Source of the DNA: Flavobacterium frigidarium DSM 17623
GTDB taxonomy: Bacteria; Bacteroidota; Bacteroidia; Flavobacteriales; Flavobacteriaceae
Assembly (NCBI RefSeq): GCF_000425505.1
Contig: NZ_AUDO01000009.1
Location: 186,001 to 250,000 of the forward strand
Direction of reading: 5' to 3'
Length of the DNA stretch: 64,000 bases
The notes below the pieces were generated by a model. The model was given only the letters and a program-made list of their open reading frames with translations, searched no databases and was not told the DNA's origin. Below are positions 7,838-16,775 of the stretch, piece by piece; position 1 is the stretch's first letter, and each line of letters opens with the position of its first letter. A program made the translations under genes and the position numbers.

Positions 7838-10800
7838 TATCTTCACTTTTCATTAATTTTTTAATTTTCTTATTCAGCGCTTTTAGTTTTAAACTAAGTC
7901 TACTTTCATCTTCTGAGCTGTGCATCAATTCTTCAGATATTGGTTGGAAATTTTCATCTTTAATTAGACCACGACCATCAGACATCTTGGCAAATGTGTA
8001 GTACAATCCAGGAATAACAAATACTCCAAACATGGTACCTACAATCATACCTCCCATCGCTGAGCTACCAATAGTTCTATTCCCAATTGCTCCTGCTCCT
8101 GACGCTAATACTAACGGAATCAATCCCGCAATAAACGCAAACGAAGTCATTAAAATCGGTCTAAAACGCAACTTAGCTCCTTCCATAGCGGCATCATAAA
8201 TAGTATATCCTTGGGCTCGCTTCTGGACGGCGACTTCTACAATCAACACGGCATTTTTACCGAGCAGTCCAATAAGCATGATGACCCCAATTTGTGCGTA
8301 AACGTCATTAGACAATCCCATTATTTGCAATAGCGCAAATGATCCAAAGAAACCAATAGGCAATGATAATAATACTGCAAACGGCAAGAAGAAACTCTCG
8401 TACTGAGCAGCTAGCACTAGGTATACGAATATTAATACGATACCAAATACATAAAGGGAATCATTTCCTCGATTTGCTTCATCATAAGATAAACCTTCCC
8501 AGGCAATGTCATATCCACTTGGTAATTTTACCTCAGCTACTTCTTTTATCGCATTGATGGCATCAGCACTGGTATATCCTTTAGCAGGCAATCCACGAAT
8601 CGCAGCCGAATTATATAAATTATAACGCGTAATCTCGTTAGGACCTAATGACTTTTCGACCTTCATGAACGCTGAATAAGGCACCATTTCGCCCGACTCA
8701 TTTTTAACAAATAGCTTCTCTAAATCAGATGGTAGTTTTCTATATTCAGGAGCTGCTTGTGTATACACTTTAAAGAATCGACCATATTTAATAAATCCTT
8801 GTTCGTATGTACTACCAACCATAATGTTCAAGTTTTCCATGGCTTTACCAATAGAAACACCTTTTTGCATCGCGGCTTTGTTGTCAATATTTAATTTTAA
8901 TTGAGGATAATTAGCAGAGTAAAAGGTAAACACTCCAGTTAATTCTGGGCGTTTTTCAAGCTCAGCAAGGAAGTCATTGTTAACGCGTTGAAATTCTTGG
9001 TAATCTGTTCCGTTAGTTTTATCTAGAAGACGTAGTGAGAAACCACCTGAAGACCCAAATCCAGGAACTGCTGGTGGTTCAAAGTATTCAATTACTGCTC
9101 CTAAGTTTTTAGATTTCTCCTCTAACTCTTCCATAATTTCAGTAACGTTGTGCTCCCTTTCATCCCATGCTTTCAGGTTGATCAAACAAGTACCTGCATT
9201 AGACCCACGTCCTTCAGTCATAATTTCGTAACCTGCTAATGATGATACCGAGGCAACACCTTCTACATCTTCACAAATTGCTTGTAACTTTTTAGCAACA
9301 TCATTTGTACGTTCTAATGTTGTTCCTGGAGGTGTTTGAATGATGGCATAAATCATCCCTTGATCCTCACTAGGAATAAATCCTGCAGGCAAAATTTGAT
9401 TTGTATAATATGTTGCAAAGCAAAATGCAATTAGGATTCCAAAAGTGATAACTCTGCGGTTTACAATGTACTTTAAGATGCCAACGTAATGTCCAGTTAA
9501 CTTTTCGAACCCACCATTAAACCATGCAATAAAACGGTCAATAGGTGATTTTTTTCTTTCTTTTCCGTGATTATTTTTCAATAACATCGCACACAATACT
9601 GGTGTAAGTGTCAAGGCTACCACTGCTGAAATGATAATTGAACCAGCCATTGTAATCGAAAACTGTCTGTAGAAAACCCCAACAGGACCAGACATAAACG
9701 AAATAGGAATAAACACGGAAACCATTACCAAGGTAATAGCGATAATCGCTCCTCCAATTTCGCCTAAAACTGCTTTTGAAGCTGCATACGGACTAAGATG
9801 TTCCTCTTCCATCTTGACATGGACGGCCTCGACGACGACAATCGCATCATCGACAACAATACCAATAGCTAATACTAAAGCAAACAGCGTAATCATATTG
9901 ATGGACAAGCCAAACATTTGCATAATAAAGAAGGCTCCAATAAGTGATACTGGTACCGCAATAACAGGAATAAGGGTCGAACGCCAATCTCCCAAGAATA
10001 AGAATACCACAATCGCTACCAGAACAAAAGCATCTCTCAAGGTATCAATTACTTGATCAATAGAAGCATTTAAGAAATTAGATACGTCATAACTAATTTT
10101 ATAACCTACGCCTGGAGGCAAATCCCTTTCTAACTCCTTCAATTTTAATTTAACGTCTTTAATTACGTCACTACCATTTGTCCCTAAGGTTTGTTTTAAA
10201 ACCATAGAAGCAGATGGTTTTCCATCTAGATTGTCGTAGATATCATAGAATTCACTACCTAATTCTACATTAGCAATGTCGCCTAATTTGATCATTTCAC
10301 CATTCGCATTAGCGCGAATAATTACATCTCTATATTCTTCAGGTTCGCTAAAACGGTCACGATAGGTCAGTACATATTCAAGTGACTGTGACTTAATACC
10401 CGAACTTTGCCCTAAACGACCAGGGCGCGCTAAAATACTTTGCTCTTCCATGGCTTTCATAACCTCCTCTGCAGAGATATTGTAGGCGCGCATTCTATCC
10501 GGCTTTAACCAGATACGCATAGCATATTTACGGCTCCCTAAAATTTGAGCACTTGCAATACCATTGATACGCTGAATCTCAGGAATCATTTTAGTATATG
10601 CGTAGTTGTACAAGAATTTCTCATCCATTTGATGTCCGTTCTTACTGTACAAGTCGACGTACATTAACATACTAGGTTGTACCGGAGTAATGATAACCCC
10701 TTCACGCTGCACTAAGTCAGGAAGCAAAGGCATTACTTGATCTACTCTTGTTTTTACTCTAATTACAGCAACGTTAGGATCTGTTCCTGGTTCGAAAATC

Positions 10801-11075
10801 ACACGAATTGTTCCTTCACCTGCACTTGTAGCATCTGAAGCAATGTATCGCATTCCTGGAACACCGTTTATGGCAGTCTCTAGCGGAATTAAAGTGGATT
10901 TAACCAATACATCTGAACTAGATCCTGGGTAAGCGATGAAAATATTTACAGTAGTTGGCGCAATCTCTGGAAATTGAGATATTGGCAATTGCTTGATTGC
11001 AAGTAAGCCTGTAAATACAATAATGACCGATATAACGATAGCTAGTACCGGTCTTTGTATAAATTTTTTAAACAT
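7830..11075 (-). CDS. RND multidrug efflux transporter, HAE1 (AcrB-like) family
   Basis: Inner-membrane proton-driven pump of 1081 residues, close to AcrB in length. Two repeats of one N-terminal helix, a large periplasmic loop and a bundle of helices are evident. The family hallmark GIVVDDAIVVVEAV in the fourth helix carries the paired aspartates Asp409 and Asp410 that relay protons. The N-terminus (FIQRPVLAIVISVIIVFTG) and the conserved GGFSLRLLD region also fit the hydrophobe/amphiphile exporters. The C-terminal tail is highly charged. It lies between the adaptor gene (20-base gap) and the channel gene (8-base overlap). Likely substrates are drugs, bile-like detergents or dyes; no specific one can be read. 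Confidence 0.96.
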   Translation of the reverse strand: MFKKFIQRPVLAIVISVIIVFTGLLAIKQLPISQFPEIAPTTVNIFIAYPGSSSDVLVKSTLIPLETAINGVPGMRYIASDATSAGEGTIRVIFEPGTDPNVAVIRVKTRVDQVMPLLPDLVQREGVIITPVQPSMLMYVDLYSKNGHQMDEKFLYNYAYTKMIPEIQRINGIASAQILGSRKYAMRIWLKPDRMRAYNISAEEVMKAMEEQSILARPGRLGQSSGIKSQSLEYVLTYRDRFSEPEEYRDVIIRANANGEMIKLGDIANVELGSEFYDIYDNLDGKPSASMVLKQTLGTNGSDVIKDVKLKLKELERDLPPGVGYKISYDVSNFLNASIDQVIDTLRDAFVLVAIVVFLFLGDWRSTLIPVIAVPVSLIGAFFIMQMFGLSINMITLFALVLAIGIVVDDAIVVVEAVHVKMEEEHLSPYAASKAVLGEIGGAIIAITLVMVSVFIPISFMSGPVGVFYRQFSITMAGSIIISAVVALTLTPVLCAMLLKNNHGKERKKSPIDRFIAWFNGGFEKLTGHYVGILKYIVNRRVITFGILIAFCFATYYTNQILPAGFIPSEDQGMIYAIIQTPPGTTLERTNDVAKKLQAICEDVEGVASVSSLAGYEIMTEGRGSNAGTCLINLKAWDEREHNVTEIMEELEEKSKNLGAVIEYFEPPAVPGFGSSGGFSLRLLDKTNGTDYQEFQRVNNDFLAELEKRPELTGVFTFYSANYPQLKLNIDNKAAMQKGVSIGKAMENLNIMVGSTYEQGFIKYGRFFKVYTQAAPEYRKLPSDLEKLFVKNESGEMVPYSAFMKVEKSLGPNEITRYNLYNSAAIRGLPAKGYTSADAINAIKEVAEVKLPSGYDIAWEGLSYDEANRGNDSLYVFGIVLIFVYLVLAAQYESFFLPFAVLLSLPIGFFGSFALLQIMGLSNDVYAQIGVIMLIGLLGKNAVLIVEVAVQKRAQGYTIYDAAMEGAKLRFRPILMTSFAFIAGLIPLVLASGAGAIGNRTIGSSAMGGMIVGTMFGVFVIPGLYYTFAKMSDGRGLIKDENFQPISEELMHSSEDESRLSLKLKALNKKIKKLMKSEDNE

Positions 11076-11095
11076 TTTATTATTTTTTGGGATTC

Positions 11096-12178
11096 TTACT
11101 CAGCGTAAACATCTAGGCTAGTCAAGACTTTTTTAGAATCTTTTAAATTGTATTTAATTTTCTCATTTACTTTTACCAATCGCAATCCATCTAAAAGTAT
11201 TTTGTCCCCTACTTTTAAACCTTTGGTTACCACAAATAAGTTTTCTAAAGCTTGACCTACCACAACTTCTCTTTGTTCGATCTTACTATTCTTGTCGATT
11301 ACAAAAACGTACTTTTTATTTAGTACTTCAAATGTTGTTTTTTGTGGAATAAGCATTGCGTTTGTAAGTGGGATTGGCATTAAGATTGTGCCTGTTTCTC
11401 CATGTCTTAAAATTCCTTTTGGATTATCGAAAGCGGCTCTAAAGGCAATATTTCCGGTTTCATTATTAAATTCACCTTCAATAGTTTCTACTATTCCTGG
11501 CAAATTAAATTGTTGATTATTAGCCATTAATAAGTTCACTTTTTGCTTTTTGTCTTTATCAGCACTCATAATAAAATTCAAGTACTCTGCTTCAGGAACA
11601 TTGAAATAAACCCACATTTTGCTATTATCAGAAAGCGTTGTTAATAACTCGCCCTCTTCAAGCATACTCCCTTCTCTTACGTGAAAGTGGTCAATCACTC
11701 CATTAAACGGAGCTTTAATATTAGTAAATCCTAGATGTGTAGCAGCCAAGTTAATCTCAGCTTTAGCTTTATCAAATTTTGCTTTAGAAAGTGCTAGTTC
11801 GTTTGTAGATACCACTTTCCCATCTGATAAAAGTTTGGTGTTTTTGTACTCTATCTCCGCAGCATTTCCTTCTGCATTTGCACGTTGTAATTCAGCTTGA
11901 TAAATATTGGGCATAATGGCAAACATGCTCTGTCCCTTACGTACATTTTGTCCTTCATCAATACTAATAGTTTTAAGATATCCTTTCTCCATAGCTCTCA
12001 ATTCGATATGACGAATGGAGTGGATTTGACATACGTATTCTTTAACAATTGTGGTATCCATGACCACAGGTTGAGTCGCTTCAAATGTGCGTTCTTCCTT
12101 CTTTTCTTCCTTGTGAGAGTTACAGCCAATAGTGCATAGCGCGGCCATAAGACCAATGAAAATTGCATTTTTATTCAT
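11096..12178 (-). CDS. RND efflux periplasmic adaptor (membrane fusion lipoprotein)
   Basis: 360 residues. The signal peptide ends in the lipobox CTIGC near residue 19, so the protein is anchored by lipid. The family order of barrel-sandwich (lipoyl-like) halves around a short helical hairpin is visible: ELRAMEKGYLKTISIDEGQNVRKGQ in front, a Glu/Lys/Ala-rich hairpin, then APFNGVIDHFHVREGSMLEEG. It joins the pump and the outer-membrane channel. It is the first gene of the operon; no regulator of the TetR type is adjacent, so control is probably by a distant factor. The 5' region (12179-12325) is AT-rich and I found no clear promoter box there. Confidence 0.94.
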   Translation of the reverse strand: MNKNAIFIGLMAALCTIGCNSHKEEKKEERTFEATQPVVMDTTIVKEYVCQIHSIRHIELRAMEKGYLKTISIDEGQNVRKGQSMFAIMPNIYQAELQRANAEGNAAEIEYKNTKLLSDGKVVSTNELALSKAKFDKAKAEINLAATHLGFTNIKAPFNGVIDHFHVREGSMLEEGELLTTLSDNSKMWVYFNVPEAEYLNFIMSADKDKKQKVNLLMANNQQFNLPGIVETIEGEFNNETGNIAFRAAFDNPKGILRHGETGTILMPIPLTNAMLIPQKTTFEVLNKKYVFVIDKNSKIEQREVVVGQALENLFVVTKGLKVGDKILLDGLRLVKVNEKIKYNLKDSKKVLTSLDVYAE

Positions 12179-12325
12179 GATAGTGTTTAAATTTTACGAT
12201 AAAGTGTAATGGGATTTGGCTTGTAGCTTAGAAAAAAAACTAACATACCAATGCGTACTTTAATGTCAGATTTCGACAAAAAAATAGCAGTTAGATAGCA
12301 TAAAAATGTGCTAGAAAGAAGGGAA

Positions 12326-12739
12326 TCAGATACGGTAAACTTCGAATAGTACGTACAATGGAGCATTGTACAATGATAATGGTGAGAATACTTTATTTGT
12401 AGCTATAGTATCTTTAAAAGAATCTGAAGAAAAAATAGTATTCTTGTTTTGTGTAAAAGAGGCAAAACAACTTATTTTGTCTGTAGCTTTTTTATCTACA
12501 GCATGTTCGTTTATTTCTTCTTCGGCATCAATAACAATGGCTCTTTTAAAAATATCTTTAACCGGAGCAGAAGAAAGCAAATGTAAACTAAGAGACAAAT
12601 TATTAGCTGACAATACTAACTCTGAATTAGAAGCAACAGTTGGGTGTGATGCTGCAACAAAAGTTCTGGCATACATATGACCACAACTATAAAGCAGTAT
12701 CATGCAAAAAGGAATAATATTTTTTATTGTGCTTTTCAT
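12326..12739 (-). CDS. Small secreted hypothetical protein
   Basis: A 137-residue protein beginning with a charged start and a hydrophobic stretch (IIPFCMILLYSC), consistent with a signal peptide; a Cys at about residue 19 could be a lipobox, but the context LLYSCG is only moderate. The remainder is Ser/Asn/Ala-rich with a hydrophobic, aromatic C-terminus (PLYVLFEVYRI). I do not recognise a family. A minus-strand TAnnTTTG box 9 bases upstream of the ATG supports this strand over a 104-residue plus-strand frame covering the same bases. It stands alone between the efflux operon and the HD hydrolase gene. Confidence 0.6.
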   Translation of the reverse strand: MKSTIKNIIPFCMILLYSCGHMYARTFVAASHPTVASNSELVLSANNLSLSLHLLSSAPVKDIFKRAIVIDAEEEINEHAVDKKATDKISCFASFTQNKNTIFSSDSFKDTIATNKVFSPLSLYNAPLYVLFEVYRI

Positions 12740-12747
12740 TCGAAATG

Positions 12748-12755
12748 CAAAATTA
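12748..12755 (-). promoter_or_regulatory. -7 box for the small secreted protein gene
   Basis: The plus-strand bases CAAAATTA read TAATTTTG on the minus strand, a match to TAnnTTTG, 9 bases before the start codon at 12739. No -33 element is evident. Confidence 0.45.
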
Positions 12756-12860
12756 AACTATTTGAGTTTAAAATGGGGAATAATTTCACGTTATAAAATT
12801 GCTAAAAAATTCTTAAAATGTAGTATTTATAACAGTTCGCGAATTTACTTAAATGAAAAA

Positions 12861-12887
12861 AGCCTATTAACTTTTGATTATTAGGCT
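12861..12887 (-). terminator. Terminator of the HD hydrolase gene
   Basis: A 10-base stem with one mismatch (12861-12870 with 12878-12887) and a 7-base loop is followed on the minus strand by a run of six T. It lies 18 bases past the stop of the gene at 12905. Confidence 0.8.
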
Positions 12888-12904
12888 CTTTACGTACTGT
12901 TTAA

Positions 12905-13558
12905 TTATTTCTCACCATCCCATTCGGCATAAAATTGCGACAGAAAATTTTCCATATAACGGTGCCTCTCTGCTGCTATTGACTTTCCCGAAGTCGTATT
13001 CATCTTATCTTTTAATAATAAAAGCTTTTCATAGAAATGATTTATGGTGGGCGCGTTACTATTTTTATACTCTTCTTTAGTCATGTTTAAATTTGGAGCC
13101 AAATTAGGGTCATACAATCCTCTATTTTTAAAACCACCATAATTGAATGCTCTAGCAATTCCAATAGCACCTATCGCATCTAAACGATCTGCATCTTGAA
13201 CTATATTTAATTCAATAGAAGTAAACTCTTGTTTTACCTTCCCTCCTTTAAAAGAGATGTTTTCGATAATTTTAATCACATGATTGATAGTTTCTTCAGG
13301 TAGCTTTTCTTGTTCTAAAAATGCTGTAGCTACTGCAGGTCCTACGGTTTCATCACCTCCATGAAATTTACTGTCGGCAATATCATGTAGCAAGGCGCCA
13401 AGCTTAACAACCAAGAGGTCGCAAACTTCATCCTGAGCAATCAATAAACTGTTTTTATACACTCTTTCAATATGAAACCAGTCGTGTCCTCCCTCTGCAC
13501 CTTCTAATTTATTTTTAACAAATTGTATGGTCTTATCAATAATATCGTTGTTATCCAT
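12905..13558 (-). CDS. HD-domain phosphohydrolase
   Basis: A 217-residue protein of the HD superfamily (metal-dependent phosphohydrolases, the group of Escherichia coli YedJ-like proteins). Metal ligands are visible in order: His25 in GGHDWFHIERV, the HD pair His58-Asp59 in LLHDIADSKF, and Asp122/Asp124 in QDADRLDAIG. The spacing fits a one-domain enzyme acting on a small phosphorylated compound, but the substrate is not known. The gene has its own terminator and sits downstream of the terminator of the desaturase gene, so it is probably transcribed alone. Confidence 0.9.
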   Translation of the reverse strand: MDNNDIIDKTIQFVKNKLEGAEGGHDWFHIERVYKNSLLIAQDEVCDLLVVKLGALLHDIADSKFHGGDETVGPAVATAFLEQEKLPEETINHVIKIIENISFKGGKVKQEFTSIELNIVQDADRLDAIGAIGIARAFNYGGFKNRGLYDPNLAPNLNMTKEEYKNSNAPTINHFYEKLLLLKDKMNTTSGKSIAAERHRYMENFLSQFYAEWDGEK

Positions 13559-13576
13559 TGGTTTTTTGAATTAAAA

Positions 13577-13621
13577 AAAATGTTGATTTAAAAAGATTTA
13601 CACCTTTAAAATCAACATTTT
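13577..13621 (-). terminator. Terminator of the desaturase gene
   Basis: A perfect 13-base stem (13577-13589 with 13609-13621) with an AT-rich inner part is followed by a T run on the minus strand. It lies 46 bases past the stop of the desaturase gene and just before the start of the HD gene. Confidence 0.8.
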
Positions 13622-13666
13622 GGTTTTGTTATATTTTAATTTTCGAAAATTCTAAAAATCTTCAAA

Positions 13667-14653
13667 TTATAGTTTTGCAGGCTCTACCCATTTAAAGATA
13701 TGTGACTCTTGCGGAATCACGATTCTATCTGAAATTCTTGTCATTCTACCAGGTAATTTCATCAAGTAATCACGTGCTTTTTCAGCCTCATCAGTCAAAC
13801 CAGTCATTTTATCAATTTCCCATTTGTCGATAAGCTTTTGCATGATTTCAACATAATCGTGAGCTGTGTAGACACCAATACGTTGTGCTGAATCTGAAAA
13901 TTGCTCAAAAGCCGTACTTATTTTTTGACCTGATTCTCTCAAGAAGTGCGCAGGCATAACAATTTTTTGCTTCATCATATATTGAAAAGCAAGCATCATT
14001 TCGCTAGGGTCCACTTGAAAAATTCTAGTTACAAACTCACTATAAGCATGGTGATGACGCATTTCATCACCTGCAATCATCTTACACATTTTTGACAATT
14101 TGTTATCACCATATTTCTTAGCCATTTGTGCCACTCTATTATGAGAAACATAGGTAGCTAACTCTTGAAAACTAGTATAAACAAAGTTTTTATAAGGATC
14201 TGTACCAGTTCCAATGTCAAAACCATCATTAATTAAATGCTGTGTTGTCATCTCAATTTCGCGCATGTTTACACGACCAGACAAATACAAATATTTATTT
14301 AACATATCACCATGGCGGTTTTCTTCTCCAGTCCATTGTCTGATCCACTTAGACCAACCGTTTCTTTCTACATTATCGATACCTTCTACATCCATCAACC
14401 AAGACTCATAAGTAGGTAAAGCTTCTTCGGTGATGGTATCACCTACAAGAGTAACCCAAAAATCATATGGTAATTCCTTAGCAATTTCACGTAATTCTCT
14501 AACCTCTTCAAAGAAATTATCTCCCTCTGAATTAGGTAAAAAATCTGATGGCTGCCAGATTTTCTCAACAGGTATTAGGTATTGATCAACAAAGCTGTCT
14601 ACGTTTTTCTCCAAAAACTGCATTACTTCTAATCGAATATTTTTTATAGACAT
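13667..14653 (-). CDS. Acyl-ACP desaturase
   Basis: Soluble di-iron enzyme, 328 residues, that introduces a double bond into acyl chains bound to acyl carrier protein, giving unsaturated fatty acids. The two iron-binding motifs are present: EENRHGD around residues 110-116 with Glu111 and His114, and DEMRHHH around 196-202 with Glu197 and His200. Further candidate ligands are Glu76/77 in EEALPTYE and Glu164 in SFQELATYVS. It is a stearoyl-ACP desaturase relative, a type found in plants and in several bacterial groups. The PlsC gene lies 11 bases upstream on the same strand, so the two probably form a membrane-lipid operon. Confidence 0.95.
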   Translation of the reverse strand: MSIKNIRLEVMQFLEKNVDSFVDQYLIPVEKIWQPSDFLPNSEGDNFFEEVRELREIAKELPYDFWVTLVGDTITEEALPTYESWLMDVEGIDNVERNGWSKWIRQWTGEENRHGDMLNKYLYLSGRVNMREIEMTTQHLINDGFDIGTGTDPYKNFVYTSFQELATYVSHNRVAQMAKKYGDNKLSKMCKMIAGDEMRHHHAYSEFVTRIFQVDPSEMMLAFQYMMKQKIVMPAHFLRESGQKISTAFEQFSDSAQRIGVYTAHDYVEIMQKLIDKWEIDKMTGLTDEAEKARDYLMKLPGRMTRISDRIVIPQESHIFKWVEPAKL

Positions 14654-14664
14654 TTTATGTATTT

Positions 14665-15399
14665 TTAAATTTTTATTCCTTTTACTACAGCACTTTCTGC
14701 CTTTTCACTTATCTCTTCAAAGCTATAATCACTCACCTTTAGAGGCTCATGTATTGCAAAGGTAAGACGATTTCCTAAACCAACGGGAAAAAAACCAAAT
14801 TTAACCATTTTCCAAGAATTGTTTATGCTCACCGGAACCACATAAGCATCAGGTGCATACTTGCATAATATTTTTAAACCGCTTTGAGCAAATGGCTTAG
14901 GATGTCCCGTTTTACTGCGGGTTCCTTCAGGAAAAATTACTGCTGAACGATTATACTTTTGAATGTATTCTGACAAGCCTTTTATGGCTGGTATCGCTTG
15001 CTTAGGCTCTTTTCTATCGATCAAAACTGACCCTCCATGAGTCAAGTTATACGACACACTAGGAATTCCTGACCCCAATTCTTTCTTACTTACAAACTTT
15101 ACATGAAAGCGACGTAGAAACCAAATCATAGCAATAATATCGTACATACTTTGATGGTTACAAACAAATATCAAAGGAACATTTGTAGGAATGCCTTTAA
15201 CGCCTCTAAACTTATATGTGGTTCCAACAAAATTAGTACAGCCTACTAAGAATAAATTCAGGTAATCGACACTCTTCTTATGAGCTTGGTAACCAAATAC
15301 ATTGAAACATACCCACTGAATGGGATGAAATATCACTAATGTAAGTCCGAAAAGAAGATAATAAATTACAGATATAGGGTACGAAACCAGTTTTTCCAT
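14665..15399 (-). CDS. 1-acyl-sn-glycerol-3-phosphate acyltransferase (PlsC family)
   Basis: 244 residues with an N-terminal hydrophobic anchor (SVIYYLLFGLTLVIFHPIQW). The catalytic NHx4D motif appears as NHQSMYD and the phosphate-binding motif as FPEGTRS; both are intact. The enzyme adds the second acyl chain to lysophosphatidic acid on the cytoplasmic side of the inner membrane. The gene precedes the acyl-ACP desaturase gene in the same direction. A second PlsC-like gene occurs at 29694-30440, so the two paralogues may differ in acyl preference; which one is the main enzyme cannot be decided from sequence. Confidence 0.93.
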   Translation of the reverse strand: MEKLVSYPISVIYYLLFGLTLVIFHPIQWVCFNVFGYQAHKKSVDYLNLFLVGCTNFVGTTYKFRGVKGIPTNVPLIFVCNHQSMYDIIAMIWFLRRFHVKFVSKKELGSGIPSVSYNLTHGGSVLIDRKEPKQAIPAIKGLSEYIQKYNRSAVIFPEGTRSKTGHPKPFAQSGLKILCKYAPDAYVVPVSINNSWKMVKFGFFPVGLGNRLTFAIHEPLKVSDYSFEEISEKAESAVVKGIKI

Positions 15400-15484
15400 G
15401 CTTAAAAAATTAACCGTAAAAGTAATAAATATTTTTTTAGTGCTATTTAATTCCCAAACAATAATGGGGTTTACCGTTTAATTG

Positions 15485-15492
15485 TACCTTTG
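15485..15492 (+). promoter_or_regulatory. -7 box of rnpA, which decides its start codon
   Basis: TACCTTTG matches TAnnTTTG. An upstream in-frame TTG (15490) overlaps this box and would lie at or before the transcription start, so the ATG at 15526 is the better start. Confidence 0.55.
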
Positions 15493-15525
15493 TCACCTAT
15501 AAATAATTGCCCTTTTACCATTAAA

Positions 15526-15906
15526 ATGAACTATAGCTATCCTAAAGAAGAAAAATTAAAAAGTAAAATCACCATTGGCTTACTTTTTTCGGAAGGTAAA
15601 TCAGTATCGAAATATCCTTTGCGATTGGTTTATTATACGGGAGCACTAGCTGAAGATCAAAAAATAAAAATGGGTGTATCCGTTTCTAAGAAGCATTTTA
15701 AAAAAGCTGTAGATAGAAATCGATTCAAACGCATTCTTAGAGAAACATACCGTTTAAACAAACACCTGCTTCATGATAATCTAAAGCAACCTTATGCTTT
15801 TATGTTATTTTATCAAACAAAGGACAGACTCACTTATGAAGAAATCAATATTAAGACGATTCAGTTGTTTGAAAAATTTTTAGCGCAAGTGAAAAAAGAG
15901 GTCTAG
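15526..15906 (+). CDS. rnpA: Ribonuclease P protein component
   Basis: Protein partner of RNase P, which trims the 5' leader of precursor tRNAs. From the ATG at 15526 the protein has 126 residues, a normal length; a longer form from TTG 15490 is unlikely because the promoter -7 box overlaps it. The family signature appears as VSKKHFKKAVDRNRFKRILR, with the RNR motif that contacts the RNA, and the N-terminal KEEKLKSKITIGLLFSEGKS loop is typical. In many bacteria rnpA follows rpmH; here no rpmH is present and the gene heads an operon with a DUF4349 lipoprotein and an S41 peptidase. Confidence 0.95.
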   Translation: MNYSYPKEEKLKSKITIGLLFSEGKSVSKYPLRLVYYTGALAEDQKIKMGVSVSKKHFKKAVDRNRFKRILRETYRLNKHLLHDNLKQPYAFMLFYQTKDRLTYEEINIKTIQLFEKFLAQVKKEV

Positions 15907-15947
15907 CGAATTGTTTTTTTGTACTTTAGCTTATCAATCCATTCTCT

Positions 15948-16772
15948 ATGAGGTTAGCTATACTCTTTTCTGCATTACTTATCAGCCTTTCTAGCTGCAA
16001 CAAAACTGAAGCAGAACTTGATTCTGAAGTTTTAGCGGTTGCCTTGCCTCAAAAAGCAGACCAAGTAAAATTTGTCAAACCAGTTATTGCAAATGCACAA
16101 GAGGTTACCACAATTACAACTCCTAAAATAATTAAAGAGGGAAACCTCCGTTTTGAAACTACAGACCTCACTGCTACTTACGATCAAATCTTAAAAAACG
16201 CTACCTTAAATGGTGGCACAATACAAGAAGATACGCAAGGCAAAGATTATGGAAACAGCTACCGCCATCTTGTTATACGCGTTCCTAGTCATAACTTTGA
16301 TGTTTTTATAAAAAATATCTCTAAGGGAGTTAGCTATTTCGAAAGGAAAGAGATCACAGCCGAAGATGTAACTGCCCAGTTTGTTGACATCGATGCACGA
16401 TTAAAAGCTAAGAAAACCCTTGAAAATCGGTACCTCGAATTATTAAAAAAAGCAAATAAGGTAACCGAAATGCTCGAAATTGAAAAACAACTTTCAGCTA
16501 TTAGAGAAGAGATTGAAGCCAAACAAGGCGAACTTAACTATTTACAAAATCAAGTTACAAATAGTACCGTTACCATAGATTTTTATAAAAAAGAACCTTT
16601 TGAAGATGGTGCAACCGTATCATACGGATCACAAATTACTACAGCACTGAGTTCTGGATTTAATTCGCTATCTGGTTTCTTTATTTGGTTACTGTCTATA
16701 TGGCCATTTATTTTAATTCTACTTGTAGTGCTCTATTTTATTCGAAAAAAAATCAAGTCAAAAAATATATAA
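15948..16772 (+). CDS. DUF4349-domain lipoprotein
   Basis: 274 residues. The signal peptide ends in the lipobox LSSC near residue 17. The central part (about 65-215) fits DUF4349: a conserved start like LRFETTDLTATYDQI, the motif RVPSHNFDVFI, the segment DVTAQFVDIDARLKAKK, and a coiled-coil section near 150-190. A C-terminal membrane helix (about 245-265, WLLSIWPFILILLVVLYFI) is followed by a basic tail, which would place the body outside the cytoplasmic membrane. The function is unknown. It follows rnpA by 41 bases and precedes the S41 peptidase by 3 bases. Confidence 0.85.
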   Translation: MRLAILFSALLISLSSCNKTEAELDSEVLAVALPQKADQVKFVKPVIANAQEVTTITTPKIIKEGNLRFETTDLTATYDQILKNATLNGGTIQEDTQGKDYGNSYRHLVIRVPSHNFDVFIKNISKGVSYFERKEITAEDVTAQFVDIDARLKAKKTLENRYLELLKKANKVTEMLEIEKQLSAIREEIEAKQGELNYLQNQVTNSTVTIDFYKKEPFEDGATVSYGSQITTALSSGFNSLSGFFIWLLSIWPFILILLVVLYFIRKKIKSKNI

Positions 16773-16775
16773 TCA

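Noticed and set aside
12366-12680. A 104-residue plus-strand reading frame opposite the small secreted protein gene
   Set aside because: It has no convincing promoter and the minus-strand frame has a signal peptide, a -7 box and sensible composition.
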